A stretch of DNA of 64,000 nt from Vampirovibrio chlorellavorus (GCF_003149375.1 NZ_QFWH01000001.1:212753-276752), one strand, 5' to 3'; shown: positions 15,834 to 24,723, counted from the stretch's first letter. Made by a program: numbers and translations. Notes: generated by a model from the sequence alone, not told the origin.

Positions 15834-17060
15834 CTAATTCAGGAAACCACGCAAATATTGAACGGCCCGATCCAGTTGCGGGTCCCGCTGGGCCAGATAA
15901 TCGGCCTCGGTGAAAGGCACCTTGATATCAGGCTCAATGCCCTTTTTGTTGATATCGGTGCCATTGGGGGTCAGATACTTGGAAATGGTGATATTAATGC
16001 CGCTGTTGTTCATCAACGGATTCACCTTTTGCACCAGCCCCTTGCCAAAGGATTGAGAGCCAATGAGCGTGGCCCGATGATTGTCCTTGAGGGCGCCCGC
16101 CAGAATTTCGCTGGCGCTGGCACTGCCGCCGTCAATCAGCACCACCAGTGGTTTGGCGTTAATAGTGCCAGGATGCGCCTCAAAAGAGCGCCGATCATGC
16201 TCCCGGTTCACAATGAAAACGATCTTGCCCTGATCCATCAGCATATCGGCCGCCTCAACGGCATTGGAGAACAAACCACCGTAATTCCCCCGCAAGTCCA
16301 GAACCAGGGCCTGCTTGGAGGATAACTGCTGCAGCGCTTCTTTCATCTCATCCAGCATGGTTTCGCTGATGAACGAACTAAGCCGCAAGTAACCAATGCG
16401 CGGATCGTTCAACGGTTTGGTAAAGACCGATTTAATCTTGATCTCATCCCGCTGAATGCGCTTGGACAACTCCGCTTTGCCCCGCTTGATGCTCAGGGTG
16501 ACAAAGGTGCCTTTCTCTCCCCGAATCTGATCCGCGGCGTCTTCCACGCTCATCCCGGCGGTTTCCTTGCCGTTAATGTGCGTAATCTGATCCTTGGGCA
16601 TTAATCCGGCCCGCTGGGCCGGGGTATCATCAATGGTGGCCAACACCAGCAATTTATTGTCCCGCTTGGAAATTTGAATCCCCACCCCGTATAGACGAGA
16701 GTCAATGCTCATGCTCTGCTCGCTCATGTCCCGCGGTTGCAGGAAACGGGTGTATTCATCGTTCAGGCTGGCCACCATGGTGCCAATGGCCACATAGGCA
16801 TCCTGCACGTCCCTGAGTTTCCCCCGATAACGATAACGCCAACTGGCCCAATCCTGACCATTGAAGGTGCCATCGACGTACTCCTCCTGAACTGTCCGCC
16901 AGGCTTCTTCATACAGCTGATCGGCCAGCTGGGCCTGATCGCTTTGCAAGGTTGACACGAATACCGAAGCCGGATTGGAAGACTGGCCGTTACAACCGGA
17001 CAGCAAAATCGTACTGAGCCACAACAGGCCCAAGAAGGTGAAGATCCCTCGCCGTGACAT
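15834..17060 (-). CDS. S41 (CtpA-type) C-terminal processing protease, lipoprotein
   Basis: A 408-residue secreted protease. The signal MSRRGIFTFLGLLWLSTILL ends at the lipobox LSGC, so it is probably lipid-anchored. A PDZ domain lies around GVGIQISKRDNKLLV to ADQIRGEKG. The catalytic Ser is in GGSASASEILAGAL and the Lys in GSQSFGKGLVQ. It ends with YLTPNGTDINKKGIEPDI, normal for the family. An upstream ATG at 17108 would add 16 residues ahead of the signal. It is a paralog of the gene at 31781-33094, with near-identical order of motifs. Confidence 0.9.
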   Translation of the reverse strand: MSRRGIFTFLGLLWLSTILLSGCNGQSSNPASVFVSTLQSDQAQLADQLYEEAWRTVQEEYVDGTFNGQDWASWRYRYRGKLRDVQDAYVAIGTMVASLNDEYTRFLQPRDMSEQSMSIDSRLYGVGIQISKRDNKLLVLATIDDTPAQRAGLMPKDQITHINGKETAGMSVEDAADQIRGEKGTFVTLSIKRGKAELSKRIQRDEIKIKSVFTKPLNDPRIGYLRLSSFISETMLDEMKEALQQLSSKQALVLDLRGNYGGLFSNAVEAADMLMDQGKIVFIVNREHDRRSFEAHPGTINAKPLVVLIDGGSASASEILAGALKDNHRATLIGSQSFGKGLVQKVNPLMNNSGINITISKYLTPNGTDINKKGIEPDIKVPFTEADYLAQRDPQLDRAVQYLRGFLN

Positions 17061-17136
17061 AACGGCAGGGATCTTCAAAGCACAGGATAGAGAACTGAAA
17101 ATATTCATTTGTCTCTAGTAAGCGGAACAGACTGAA

Positions 17137-18141
17137 TTAATGAGACATATCCTCTGGATTGCCCATTTTTCCGCCCGACGTGTTGGAAAGAATGAACAGG
17201 TCGATGATTTCAGACAGTTCGTTCGCTTTACCTTGATAGTACTTGATGTCGGTTTCCAGTTTACGGATAACCGTTTTGTACTCTTCAATCTTCTTGATGT
17301 TGGCCCGAACGGCGTCCAACATTTCCGATTGCGCCGATTGCGCTTCAGACAGCACGTCTTCCATGGAGATGCCCATGGCTTCCATGGTCAGGCGAATGAT
17401 TTGGGCACCGGTTTGCTTGGTCACCCCTTCCGGCAGTTCATTAACCAACCGAATCAGGGTCTTTACGTTCCCGCTAAATTCGGTATCCACTTCCTGAGGA
17501 ATAGCCTCCTGAGCGAAGTGCTGAGCAGCGGAAAAAGACTGCTGTTGCGGCACGGATTGAAAATGTGCGCGTTCAAACCCCAGATCTGGTGCCAAAGGCG
17601 AGGTGTGTACTTCCTCTTCACCAAATGAAATAGGGGCTTTCGATAAATCCTTGTAACCTGAAAGGTCAGCCATACGTCCTCCCGAAATTGAGCTATCCGA
17701 CTTCACATTATTTGCCTGAGATGTAGAGGAAGGAACTTCGGCTGAAAAGAGAGCCTCCGTTTGTGCATCAGGCACCATACCTCTCATCGTTAGTGTATCA
17801 TCAAATTCTTGTTTAGAGACTCCTCTGTCTGGTGTCACCTCAATGGCGGCGTGTTTCTTCACCGCTTCCATTTGCAGCTCCAAACGCTGCTTGCTTTCCA
17901 GCAATTCCGCAGAAAGCGGGCTATCGAGATCTTTCTCTGGCAGATCCTTCTCTCTAGCCTTGTGGGGAGCCCGCTCCGGTAAAAATCCGGAAGATCGACC
18001 CTGAAAAGTCCTGACGGACTCCACCGGCTTCTCGGGACGAGAAGAACCACTCTCGGTCGAAGAGACCGACGTACGTAATGCCTCAAAAAGCTTTTGCTTT
18101 AAAAGAGACGTGGTACCGGTTGTATGATCAGAATCACTCAT
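17137..18141 (-). CDS. Uncharacterised protein with disordered N-half and coiled-coil C-half
   Basis: A 334-residue protein without signal peptide or membrane segment. Residues 1-200 are rich in Ser, Glu, Pro and Gln and look disordered. Residues 220-320 are predicted helical: NVKTLIRLVNELPEGVTKQT is followed by a helix with AMGISMEDVL and a long coiled coil around RANIKKIEEYKTVIRKLETD. No family recognised. A scaffold or adaptor protein is possible; nothing nearby indicates a pathway. A 160-base spacer separates it from divergent nagA. Confidence 0.7.
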   Translation of the reverse strand: MSDSDHTTGTTSLLKQKLFEALRTSVSSTESGSSRPEKPVESVRTFQGRSSGFLPERAPHKAREKDLPEKDLDSPLSAELLESKQRLELQMEAVKKHAAIEVTPDRGVSKQEFDDTLTMRGMVPDAQTEALFSAEVPSSTSQANNVKSDSSISGGRMADLSGYKDLSKAPISFGEEEVHTSPLAPDLGFERAHFQSVPQQQSFSAAQHFAQEAIPQEVDTEFSGNVKTLIRLVNELPEGVTKQTGAQIIRLTMEAMGISMEDVLSEAQSAQSEMLDAVRANIKKIEEYKTVIRKLETDIKYYQGKANELSEIIDLFILSNTSGGKMGNPEDMSH

Positions 18142-18289
18142 ATCTTTATTATCCGTCCCCGCAGGGAGTGTGGCAAGTACAGGCTTGAAAGCAGACCTGA
18201 AAACCCTTTAAACGGTGGAATTTCAGCAATAAGCCTTGACAAGCGCAGAGCAATCTGAACAAAACAGGCTTCATTGTCAGAAAAACTGT

Positions 18290-18295
18290 TAGAAT
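18290..18295 (+). promoter_or_regulatory. -10-like TAGAAT seven bases before the nagA ATG
   Basis: TAGAAT ends seven bases before the ATG at 18303, again without a Shine-Dalgarno sequence. A second ATG at 18321 would leave a short leader. A TTGACA at 18236-18241 is too far away to act as its -35 box. Confidence 0.35.
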
Positions 18296-18302
18296 ACCTT
18301 CT

Positions 18303-19508
18303 ATGATGGATAATGCCACGATGAAAATAATAACGGGTGCCACGCTGGTTCACCCGGATGGGCGGCAAACGGACAGTACACTGCTGATAGAGGGCAACCG
18401 GATTCGCAGTATCAGCCAGGAGGTTCCTGGTTCCCTGTTGCTGAATCAGGAAAACGTGGAGGTCTTCTCCGGGTCAGGCTGCTACCTGACCCCCGGATTG
18501 ATAGAACTGCACTTCAACGGGGCCCTGGGCTGCAATTTAAACCAGACCAGCATTCGTGAAGTGCAGACGCTATTAACCCAGCTACCCGCCTTTGGCATTA
18601 CCAGTGTTGTATTTACCGTCATTACCGGGGCCCTGACCGACATGGTGGCCGCCGTCCATACCCTGGAAGAAGTCATCCACCACAAAACCCCCTTTCATTG
18701 CCGCCCGCTGGGCCTTCATATGGAAGGGCCCTTCATCAACCCCGCTTTCCGGGGCACCCATCCTCAAGCGGACGTTCGACCCGCCACCCCCGATGATTTA
18801 AACATTCTGCTATCCCCGCACACCAAAATGATTACGCTGGCCCCGGAGGTGGGCAATAACCTGGACTTTATCCGGGAATTAAGCCAGCGGGGGATTCAGG
18901 TTTCCATTGGACACAGCAACGCCACCCATGCCCAGGTCATGCAGGCCTTTCAGCAAGGGGCCAACAGTGTGACCCATCTATACAACGCCATGCGCCCCTT
19001 CCATCACCGGGAGCCGGGCATTATGGCGGCAGCCTTGTGTGACGATAACGTCTTCGTGCAATTTATCAGTGACGGGGCCCATGTCCACCCGGCGGCCATC
19101 CAGATGATTTTAAAGTCAAAACCGCAAAACCGGATTTTGTTAACCAGCGACGCCAGCCCCCTAGCCGGACTCAGCGATGGCAGCCGTGGCAATTTCTCCC
19201 AGCAGACCGTGACCGTGCGGGGCAATCAGGTAATTAATCAGGAAGGGGGCCTGGCCGGAAGCGGCAAACTGGTGAATGATTGCCTGAAAAATCTGGTCAA
19301 TTGGCAATTGTGCGACTTTGGCAGCGCCGTCCAGATGGCCTCCCTGAATCTGGCCCGGTTTTTAAATGAAGACAGCATCGGCAAACTGGAGCCCGGTTGT
19401 TTGGCCGATATGGTGCTTTGGAACAAAGACACGCTGGAAGTGGAAACCACCTTTATTAACGGAGAAGTGGCCTACCAGCGGAATGCCAGCGTGGCCCGTT
19501 CGGCTTAG
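18303..19508 (+). CDS. nagA: N-acetylglucosamine-6-phosphate deacetylase
   Basis: A 401-residue amidohydrolase-superfamily enzyme that removes acetate from GlcNAc-6-phosphate in amino-sugar catabolism and cell-wall recycling. Family motifs are LTPGLIELHFNGALG, LHMEGPFINPAFRGTH (metal-ligand Glu), IGHSNATH (His), VTHLYNAM (His) and LLTSDA (catalytic Asp). The end TFINGEVAY fits. No nagB or transporter is adjacent. The start could also be the ATG at 18321, which begins with the usual MKIITGATLV. Confidence 0.93.
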   Translation: MMDNATMKIITGATLVHPDGRQTDSTLLIEGNRIRSISQEVPGSLLLNQENVEVFSGSGCYLTPGLIELHFNGALGCNLNQTSIREVQTLLTQLPAFGITSVVFTVITGALTDMVAAVHTLEEVIHHKTPFHCRPLGLHMEGPFINPAFRGTHPQADVRPATPDDLNILLSPHTKMITLAPEVGNNLDFIRELSQRGIQVSIGHSNATHAQVMQAFQQGANSVTHLYNAMRPFHHREPGIMAAALCDDNVFVQFISDGAHVHPAAIQMILKSKPQNRILLTSDASPLAGLSDGSRGNFSQQTVTVRGNQVINQEGGLAGSGKLVNDCLKNLVNWQLCDFGSAVQMASLNLARFLNEDSIGKLEPGCLADMVLWNKDTLEVETTFINGEVAYQRNASVARSA

Positions 19509-19602
19509 TAACCCGCTCAGCTTAATTGATTTCGGGATCATCCCATACCGCACCTTTGAGGCATGACACGCTCATTTTGCCCTACTTTTCAAGTTTCAAT
19601 CT

Positions 19603-19722
19603 GTCATTCCCGCGGAGGCGGGAATCCACGCTGCCTTTCACGTTGGATTGATTTACTTCTCTCTTTTGACTGCTGGATCTGCTTTTCTCCGCTCAGTGGA
19701 TTCCCACTTTCGTGGGAATGAC
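19603..19722. repeat. REPIN-like pair of inverted palindromic repeats
   Basis: Two REP-like palindromes in opposite orientation, about 60 bases apart. The left one (19603-19633) contains GTCATTCCCGCGGAGGCGGG then AATCCAC. The right one (19694-19722) is the reverse complement of GTCATTCCCACGAAAGTGGG then AATCCAC. Each is itself a hairpin (CATTCCC / GGGAATC). The 120-base arrangement matches REPINs, non-autonomous elements mobilised by RAYT transposases; no RAYT gene is in this window. It lies between nagA and queC. Confidence 0.75.
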
Positions 19723-19802
19723 AAACAACACGGCAGAGGGTGATTTTTATGGTTTATGGCGCAGTGAATCGCTTGGCGATCCAACGCCGTCAATTTAGCG
19801 TA

Positions 19803-19838
19803 ACAAAAGCGCGGGTTTTATTGAAAAGCCAAACCCGC
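19803..19838 (-). terminator. Terminator at the end of queC
   Basis: Inverted repeat GCGGGTTT (19811-19818) / AAACCCGC (19831-19838), followed on the minus strand by GCTTTTGTT. It overlaps the last codons of queC. The loop is 12 bases and the T-run is short, so efficiency is uncertain. Confidence 0.5.
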
Positions 19839-20555
19839 CGCTTTGCCGGTCTGGGCTTGCAGTTGACGCTGGGCATTTTGTACCCGAATACAAGAGGGAC
19901 ACTGTCCGCACTGGATTTCAGCATCCTCGTAGCAACTCCACACCCATTCAAACGGAACATTCAGGGCCAATCCCCGTTCCATAATTTCCGTTTTATTCAG
20001 GTGAACCAAAGGGGTTTGCACCTGCACCCCATTCAGGGTGGAAAAAGCGAATACCTCGCTCATCTTCTGGCGAAAGGCCTCCGTATTGTCCGGGAAATCA
20101 ACGCCCTCCTCGGCATTGGCCCCAAAAACAACCGAATCCGCATTGAACGCTTCCGCATAGCAGGCAGCGATATTCAAAAACAAGCCGTTGCGATTGGGCA
20201 CCCACACCCGGTTCACATCAAACAACTCGGCATCCGTGAGAGGCTGAGCCAACGATATTCCCTTATCCTCCAAAACCTGTTTCGGAGTCAGGGCTTGGGG
20301 CAGCAAATCCGACAACCAGGGCAAGGGGACAATATGATGGGTCAGCCCATAATGCCGGGCAATGGCCCTAGTTGCTTTTAGTTCCCGGGCGGCGGCCCGT
20401 TGGCCGTAATCAAAGGTTAAAACACAGGCCACCGGCTGCCGGATTAAAACATCGGCCAACGCCACGGTGGAATCCAGGCCACCGGACAGCAGAACCACCG
20501 CACGATTGGCAGGAGACGAAGCGCTAGAGGCAGAGAATGAAGAAGATGCAGGCAT
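19818..20555 (-). CDS. queC: 7-cyano-7-deazaguanine synthase
   Basis: A 245-residue ATP-dependent enzyme that converts 7-carboxy-7-deazaguanine to preQ0 for queuosine biosynthesis. The PP-loop is VVLLSGGLDSTVALA. The zinc site is SCY plus CGQCPSCIRVQ near the C-terminus. VWVPNRNGLFLNIAACYAEA and FGANAEEGVDFPDNT are also diagnostic. An earlier in-frame start at 20618 lacks family similarity; the ATG at 20555 follows a GAGG sequence. No other queuosine genes are in the window. Confidence 0.95.
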   Translation of the reverse strand: MPASSSFSASSASSPANRAVVLLSGGLDSTVALADVLIRQPVACVLTFDYGQRAAARELKATRAIARHYGLTHHIVPLPWLSDLLPQALTPKQVLEDKGISLAQPLTDAELFDVNRVWVPNRNGLFLNIAACYAEAFNADSVVFGANAEEGVDFPDNTEAFRQKMSEVFAFSTLNGVQVQTPLVHLNKTEIMERGLALNVPFEWVWSCYEDAEIQCGQCPSCIRVQNAQRQLQAQTGKAAGLAFQ

Positions 20556-20678
20556 ACAGGAAACCTCGCTGGGTATGGAAATCGTGCTTGCAACATAACA
20601 CACTCCATCCAGCCACACATGCCAGAAATCAATCAGACGCCCCCGAACGCCGAAAAACAGCCGCCTTGGCGCCTTTCT

Positions 20679-21674
20679 TCAGGGAATATACCCTTCCATC
20701 TCTTCCCGCAAAAAGCGCGGTAAATTCTCCTGACTCAGCAATTCCCGAATAAATGATTCTCCAGCCAGCTTATACAAAGCGTATACGGCAGCCTTGGCCA
20801 CTTCGTCATTCTCATCCAAAACACACTGCTTAAGCGGTTCAATACAGTCTTCATCCCCAATTTGGCCCAAAGCCTCCACAGCAGCAAGACGAATAGAGGG
20901 CGCTTCATCCTTCAATGCGCTCAGCAAACTAGAAGATGCCTTGCGATGGGGTTGACCAATCCGGCCCACTGCCTCAATAATCTGCTCCTTCAGGAAATTG
21001 AACTTATCCCGAATCCCCCGCTTGGATTCCAGCACATCGATCAATGGCTCAATGGCCCGAATATCGCCTAGCATACCCAACGCCTTCACCGCGGATTCCT
21101 TGAGATACACCGACTTTTCCCGATCATCCGCTAAGATATCAATCAGGGGCTTTACGGCATAATCATCGCCCAGACGCCCCAAACTTTCAGCCACAGCCAA
21201 ACGCAATCTATAATTCTCATCCCGGTTGTTTAATACGCTCATCAGGGGAATAATGGCCCGGTTATCACCAATTTTTCCCAATGCCTGGGCGGCGCTACAC
21301 CGCAAACGCATGCTATCGTCGCCCCCGACAAAGCTCGGAGAGCCCGTCTGGTCATAAATCTGTATGTGCGTGGCCAGCAGCGCATCAATGAGTACCGGCA
21401 CGGCATCTTCCGCCTTAATGCGACTCAGGACGCTCATGGCCTGAATGATAATGCGCACCTCGGTCTCTTGCCGCACACATTCCAGCAAGCATAATACCCC
21501 CGCCTCCATGGGCTCCTTCAACAACAAATCACCCAGCGATGAAATGGCCCGCAAACGGTGTTCGACCCCGTGACTGTCTCTGGCCTCAATCATCCCCATT
21601 AGCTCATAGATTTTTTGGGGAATAGCGTCCATTTGGCTCCGGATTAAACGTGTCTTCTGAGACCAATGTACCAT
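20679..21674 (-). CDS. HEAT-repeat protein
   Basis: A 331-residue all-helical repeat protein with no signal or membrane segment. At least six HEAT/PBS-lyase-type repeats are visible, with recurring A-ALG-IGD-AI-PLI motifs (AAQALGKIGDNRAIIPLM, AESLGRLGDDYAVKPLID, AVKALGMLGDIRAIEPLID, AVEALGQIGDEDCIEPLK). Such proteins act as binding scaffolds; in Cyanobacteria some are bilin lyases, but no phycobiliprotein context exists here. An alternative ATG at 21632 has a closer GGAG. Partner unknown. Confidence 0.85.
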   Translation of the reverse strand: MVHWSQKTRLIRSQMDAIPQKIYELMGMIEARDSHGVEHRLRAISSLGDLLLKEPMEAGVLCLLECVRQETEVRIIIQAMSVLSRIKAEDAVPVLIDALLATHIQIYDQTGSPSFVGGDDSMRLRCSAAQALGKIGDNRAIIPLMSVLNNRDENYRLRLAVAESLGRLGDDYAVKPLIDILADDREKSVYLKESAVKALGMLGDIRAIEPLIDVLESKRGIRDKFNFLKEQIIEAVGRIGQPHRKASSSLLSALKDEAPSIRLAAVEALGQIGDEDCIEPLKQCVLDENDEVAKAAVYALYKLAGESFIRELLSQENLPRFLREEMEGYIP

Positions 21675-22089
21675 TTTTTCAGCAGACAAACGCGCAGCCC
21701 TCTACAAACATTTTCTCTCCCAGCGGCGCGACGCCAGATTGACAGCGGTTCATGGCAAGTACACCTTGTAAAACGTGGCCATTCTAACAAAAACAACAGC
21801 AGGCATGAAGCCGATTGTTTCAAAATTTAAAAAACAAGAAAAACCCTCCTCAAAAAAACCTGCCTATGCAAAAACATATTAAAATTTCAAGAAGCTAATC
21901 AGATTTGCATACGCACAGAGAATCCTTGAAGAATTGTAAACCAGTCGAAATCATCCATTCCAAGCCTCTTCCAAACCCTGTTGGAGTCCGTTCGAGATTA
22001 ATTTTTGTAAACAAAATCTTGCTCGATTGTTTATAATTTCAAAACGTGGAAAACAGATCAGTTTTGTGGGATAGGGTAGAGGAGTTAGC
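21675..22089. other. AT-rich intergenic region
   Basis: A 415-base gap between divergent genes. It is AT-rich with poly-A tracts (around 21820-21860). It contains TATAAT at 22032-22037, a possible -10 for the 75-residue gene, without a well-spaced -35 box. No RNA gene or further coding region seen. Confidence 0.5.
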
Positions 22090-22317
22090 GTGAGTACAAT
22101 TGATCCATTTGAGACCGATAGCATCGTTGTAGGCACCTTCAAGCGCTGGAGTGCCTCAGCGGTGGAATGCTACAGTCGCAAAGCCAATTGCGACGGGTGT
22201 TACTATCAAAACTTCTTTTCCAGTCGGCCTTACGGCTGCAAAATGAACCTGGCCGTGGAGCAATTACTGGAAAGTATTGGCGAACCCAGCGCCAGCATGG
22301 TCAGCAAATTCTCCTGA
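22090..22317 (+). CDS. Small four-cysteine protein
   Basis: A 75-residue protein starting with GTG, preceded by a strong GAGGAG Shine-Dalgarno. Four cysteines are at 27, 34, 37 and 50 in a compact block (ECYSRKANCDGCYYQNFFSS, then RPYGCKM), surrounded by aromatic residues. The spacing C-x6-C-x2-C-x12-C suits a zinc or iron-sulfur site. A KRWSASAVEC lead-in and a helical C-terminus (NLAVEQLLESIGEP) could form a small nucleic-acid-binding fold, but I do not recognise the family with confidence. A strong terminator follows 30 bases after the stop, so it is probably a monocistronic transcript. Confidence 0.75.
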   Translation: MSTIDPFETDSIVVGTFKRWSASAVECYSRKANCDGCYYQNFFSSRPYGCKMNLAVEQLLESIGEPSASMVSKFS

Positions 22318-22346
22318 AAAACGAAAACCCGGGGAACAGTGAAAAT

Positions 22347-22381
22347 AAAAAGGCCGATCCGTTCAAGCGATCGGCTTTTTT
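22347..22381 (+). terminator. Rho-independent terminator
   Basis: Stem GCCGATC / GATCGGC with A-tract before (AAAAAG) and T-tract after (TTTTTT), loop of nine bases. It ends the four-cysteine protein transcript. Confidence 0.88.
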
Positions 22382-22468
22382 ATGTGTTTTCCGGGAGAGC
22401 CGCTTGCGGCAAATTGGGATCTGGGGCAAGATATGAAAATTCACCCCTAGCCAACCGAGGTTTTCCCC

Positions 22469-22966
22469 ATGTCCAACAACTTGCCCATTATGCCCTTTAT
22501 CGTGGCCATTTTACTGCTGTTGCCAATTCGTCTGGGCGTTCCCAGCCTGAAAAAACTGGCCTTCACCTTGTGGTTGGTCGGTGGCATCATTCTGTTCAGC
22601 CGTGGCACCAGTTTTCTGGCAGAGTCCCCCGCCATCCACAACATCCCTTTACTGGCTGGTTTGGTGGCCGTGGCCCTGGCCATTGGCTTTGGCAAAGGCA
22701 AGTTTGTCCTTGCAAAAACGTCCCTGAAAAATATTGAGCGACTGAACCAGTTTAACCAACCACAAAGACCCATTAACGTTTACAGCCTGCGCAGCTGGAT
22801 TATGATCGCCCTGATGGTCTCTATCAGCGTGGCCCTCAATGTTTTCCAGGTGCAAAACATTGTGCGGGGGCCGATTAACCTGGGGATCGGTTTTGCCCTG
22901 ATTATCAGCAGCCTGGCCTACCTCAAATCATTCAGCGAGAGTAAAGCCGCTGCCGTTTCCAACTAG
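22469..22966 (+). CDS. Uncharacterised five-TM membrane protein
   Basis: A 165-residue hydrophobic protein. Segments at about residues 5-23, 31-48, 58-76, 109-127 and 134-152 are membrane-spanning candidates, with a basic loop (KLTSLKNIERLNQFNQ region) between the third and fourth. A GAGG lies about eight bases before the ATG. No recognised family or operon partner; the ArsC-like gene converges two bases after its stop. Confidence 0.75.
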   Translation: MSNNLPIMPFIVAILLLLPIRLGVPSLKKLAFTLWLVGGIILFSRGTSFLAESPAIHNIPLLAGLVAVALAIGFGKGKFVLAKTSLKNIERLNQFNQPQRPINVYSLRSWIMIALMVSISVALNVFQVQNIVRGPINLGIGFALIISSLAYLKSFSESKAAAVSN

Positions 22967-22967
22967 G

Positions 22968-23318
22968 CTAGCTCTTTAAAAACGCTTTGAGTTGATCAAG
23001 CTCAAAGCCTTGCATCATCTGCCCTTGCTCGTTGATTAGCACCGGGCGCTTGATTAAATTCGGATCCTGCAACATCAGGGCAATGGCCGCTTGCTTGTCC
23101 GGCACATTTTTCCCCAGATTTTGGGCTTTATAAATGGCGCTGCGACTGTTCAAACTGGCCTTCACGTCCGTCTCGTTCACCAGCCTCTCCAGTTCCACCT
23201 TGCTGGGTGGATGGGTTTCAATAGGCAGTTCCTCAAACGCAATCTGATGCTCCTCCAGAAAGGCCTTGGCCTTTTGGCAGGTTACGCACGTTTTTTTACC
23301 GTAAAAGCGCAGTCTCAT
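22968..23318 (-). CDS. ArsC/Spx-family thioredoxin-fold protein
   Basis: A 116-residue protein starting MRLRFYGKKTCVTCQKAKAF, with a CxxC redox motif in the usual N-terminal position. SRSAIYK, DPNLIKRPVLI and a GFELDQL-like end match the ArsC/Spx/YffB family. It lacks clear arsenate-binding arginine context, so arsenate reductase, Spx-like regulator or another thiol function are all possible. The ATG at 23318 follows AAGGGGA; a longer frame from 23348 has no such site. Confidence 0.85.
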   Translation of the reverse strand: MRLRFYGKKTCVTCQKAKAFLEEHQIAFEELPIETHPPSKVELERLVNETDVKASLNSRSAIYKAQNLGKNVPDKQAAIALMLQDPNLIKRPVLINEQGQMMQGFELDQLKAFLKS

Positions 23319-23406
23319 CCGTCCATCCCCTTCTAACTTTCTGTTCATGATAAGGCAAGGCAGCCTTGTCGTTTATCAAATATAGCCAACCCGGCGAAAT
23401 CAAATC

Positions 23407-24111
23407 TTATTTCTGGCCCCACACCAGCAAAGAGCCAATCTGGGTGCGAAAATCCACCACATCCTGCCAACGCTCGTAGCCCCAACCCGGCTTAAAGTTG
23501 GCTTGCTCCTCTGGGGTCAGGGGAGTGGGGTTCAACAACCGATCGGCCTGCACCGACTGAAACCCCGCCTGCCTCAGCAGGGCCATATACTCTTGCTGGG
23601 CATACAGGTGCATGGGAATTTCCACCAAATCGGCCCAACAATGGGAATAAGGATTCTCCTGATAGAAATCCACCATCAGCCAAACCGTGGCCCCGGGCCG
23701 GGCCACCCGGTAAAACTCATCCAGAGCCATCCGGGGATCGGGCATATAATACAGCGCCTCGACCGATAACAGACAATCCATGGATTCATCGGCAAAAGGC
23801 AGGCACTCCGCCTGAGAGACCTGAAACTGGCTATTCACCGGGTTCTGTGGATTCTGGCAGGCCTGCTCAATCATACGGGGGGCCACATCCACCCCGAACG
23901 CCCGACCCTGGGGAGCCACCCGACGAGCCATTTCCCGCACGGCATAGCCATTACCACACCCCACATCCAGACACGTTTGGCCCGGCGCCAACTGCATCCG
24001 GCCCAAAATCTGGGAGACCATAGGCCAGTGCCCACGGGCCATGGATTCATCACGGCCCGCAGCGGCCCATTCATCAAATAACAGCGCGGCTGGATTCATG
24101 GGGGTCATCAT
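23407..24111 (-). CDS. Class I SAM-dependent methyltransferase
   Basis: A 234-residue cytosolic enzyme. Motif I is CLDVGCGNGYAVREMA, followed by an acidic strand end GVDVAPRMI, and the post-motifs CLPFADESMDCLLSVEALYY and FYRVARPGATVWLMVDF. These match the UbiE/type-11 methyltransferase group. The substrate cannot be told from sequence. It follows the rhodanese gene on the same strand, but a terminator lies between them. Confidence 0.85.
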   Translation of the reverse strand: MMTPMNPAALLFDEWAAAGRDESMARGHWPMVSQILGRMQLAPGQTCLDVGCGNGYAVREMARRVAPQGRAFGVDVAPRMIEQACQNPQNPVNSQFQVSQAECLPFADESMDCLLSVEALYYMPDPRMALDEFYRVARPGATVWLMVDFYQENPYSHCWADLVEIPMHLYAQQEYMALLRQAGFQSVQADRLLNPTPLTPEEQANFKPGWGYERWQDVVDFRTQIGSLLVWGQK

Positions 24112-24145
24112 TGAAACCTGGGGATTGAGCGGGGAATGAGAGCGG

Positions 24146-24172
24146 GAAAACCGTTAGTCACAAACTAACGGT
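24146..24172 (-). terminator. Terminator after the rhodanese gene
   Basis: Nine-bp perfect inverted repeat ACCGTTAGT / ACTAACGGT with a five-base loop, followed on the minus strand by TTTTCC. It overlaps the stop codon of the rhodanese gene. Confidence 0.7.
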
Positions 24173-24551
24173 CATATTCCAGCGTGGGGTAGGGTTTTTC
24201 TTTCCATTGCTTGTAGCCTCCTTGCAGAGAGTATACATCGCGGTAGCCCATTTGCTGCAATACATCGGCAGCAAGGGCCGAACGGCCACCACCCCCACAG
24301 TAGGTCACGATGGTGCGATTCTTATCGGGAGCGGTATCTTCAATTTCCAGCTCCAAGACCCCCCGGGGGACGTTGGTGGAGTTTTCAATACGGGAATGGG
24401 CATGATCATTAGCTTCCCGTACATCCACCAGTATCATGTCCTTGCCTTGGGCAATCCACTGACGCAACTCGTTCTGCGTCACTTCCCGAATGCGGGTCTT
24501 GGCATCGGCCACAAAATCATGCCAGGTTTTAGCGGACTGGGTTTGGGTCAT
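24165..24551 (-). CDS. Single-domain rhodanese-like sulfurtransferase
   Basis: A 128-residue protein with a rhodanese fold: ILVDVREANDHAHSRIENS, VPRGVLELEI and the active-site loop YCGGGGRSALAADVLQQMGY, where the Cys would carry a persulfide. VYSLQGGYKQWKE closes the domain. GlpE/PspE-type proteins of this size move sulfane sulfur in diverse pathways. AAGGAGGG precedes the ATG. No sulfur-metabolism neighbours. Confidence 0.9.
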   Translation of the reverse strand: MTQTQSAKTWHDFVADAKTRIREVTQNELRQWIAQGKDMILVDVREANDHAHSRIENSTNVPRGVLELEIEDTAPDKNRTIVTYCGGGGRSALAADVLQQMGYRDVYSLQGGYKQWKEKPYPTLEYDR

Positions 24552-24723
24552 GAGCTTTCCCTCCTTGCCATTGATTATTTATACGTCTATTGACTCTATT
24601 TTACAGCGAAGGACGGCGGACTCCCATAAGTAAACCGGCTAATTTCCAACTAAAAACACCCTGTAAAGCAACAGCCACTAAACCAATCGGCTCAGTGGCT
24701 GGCTTAGAAATACAAAACAGGCT

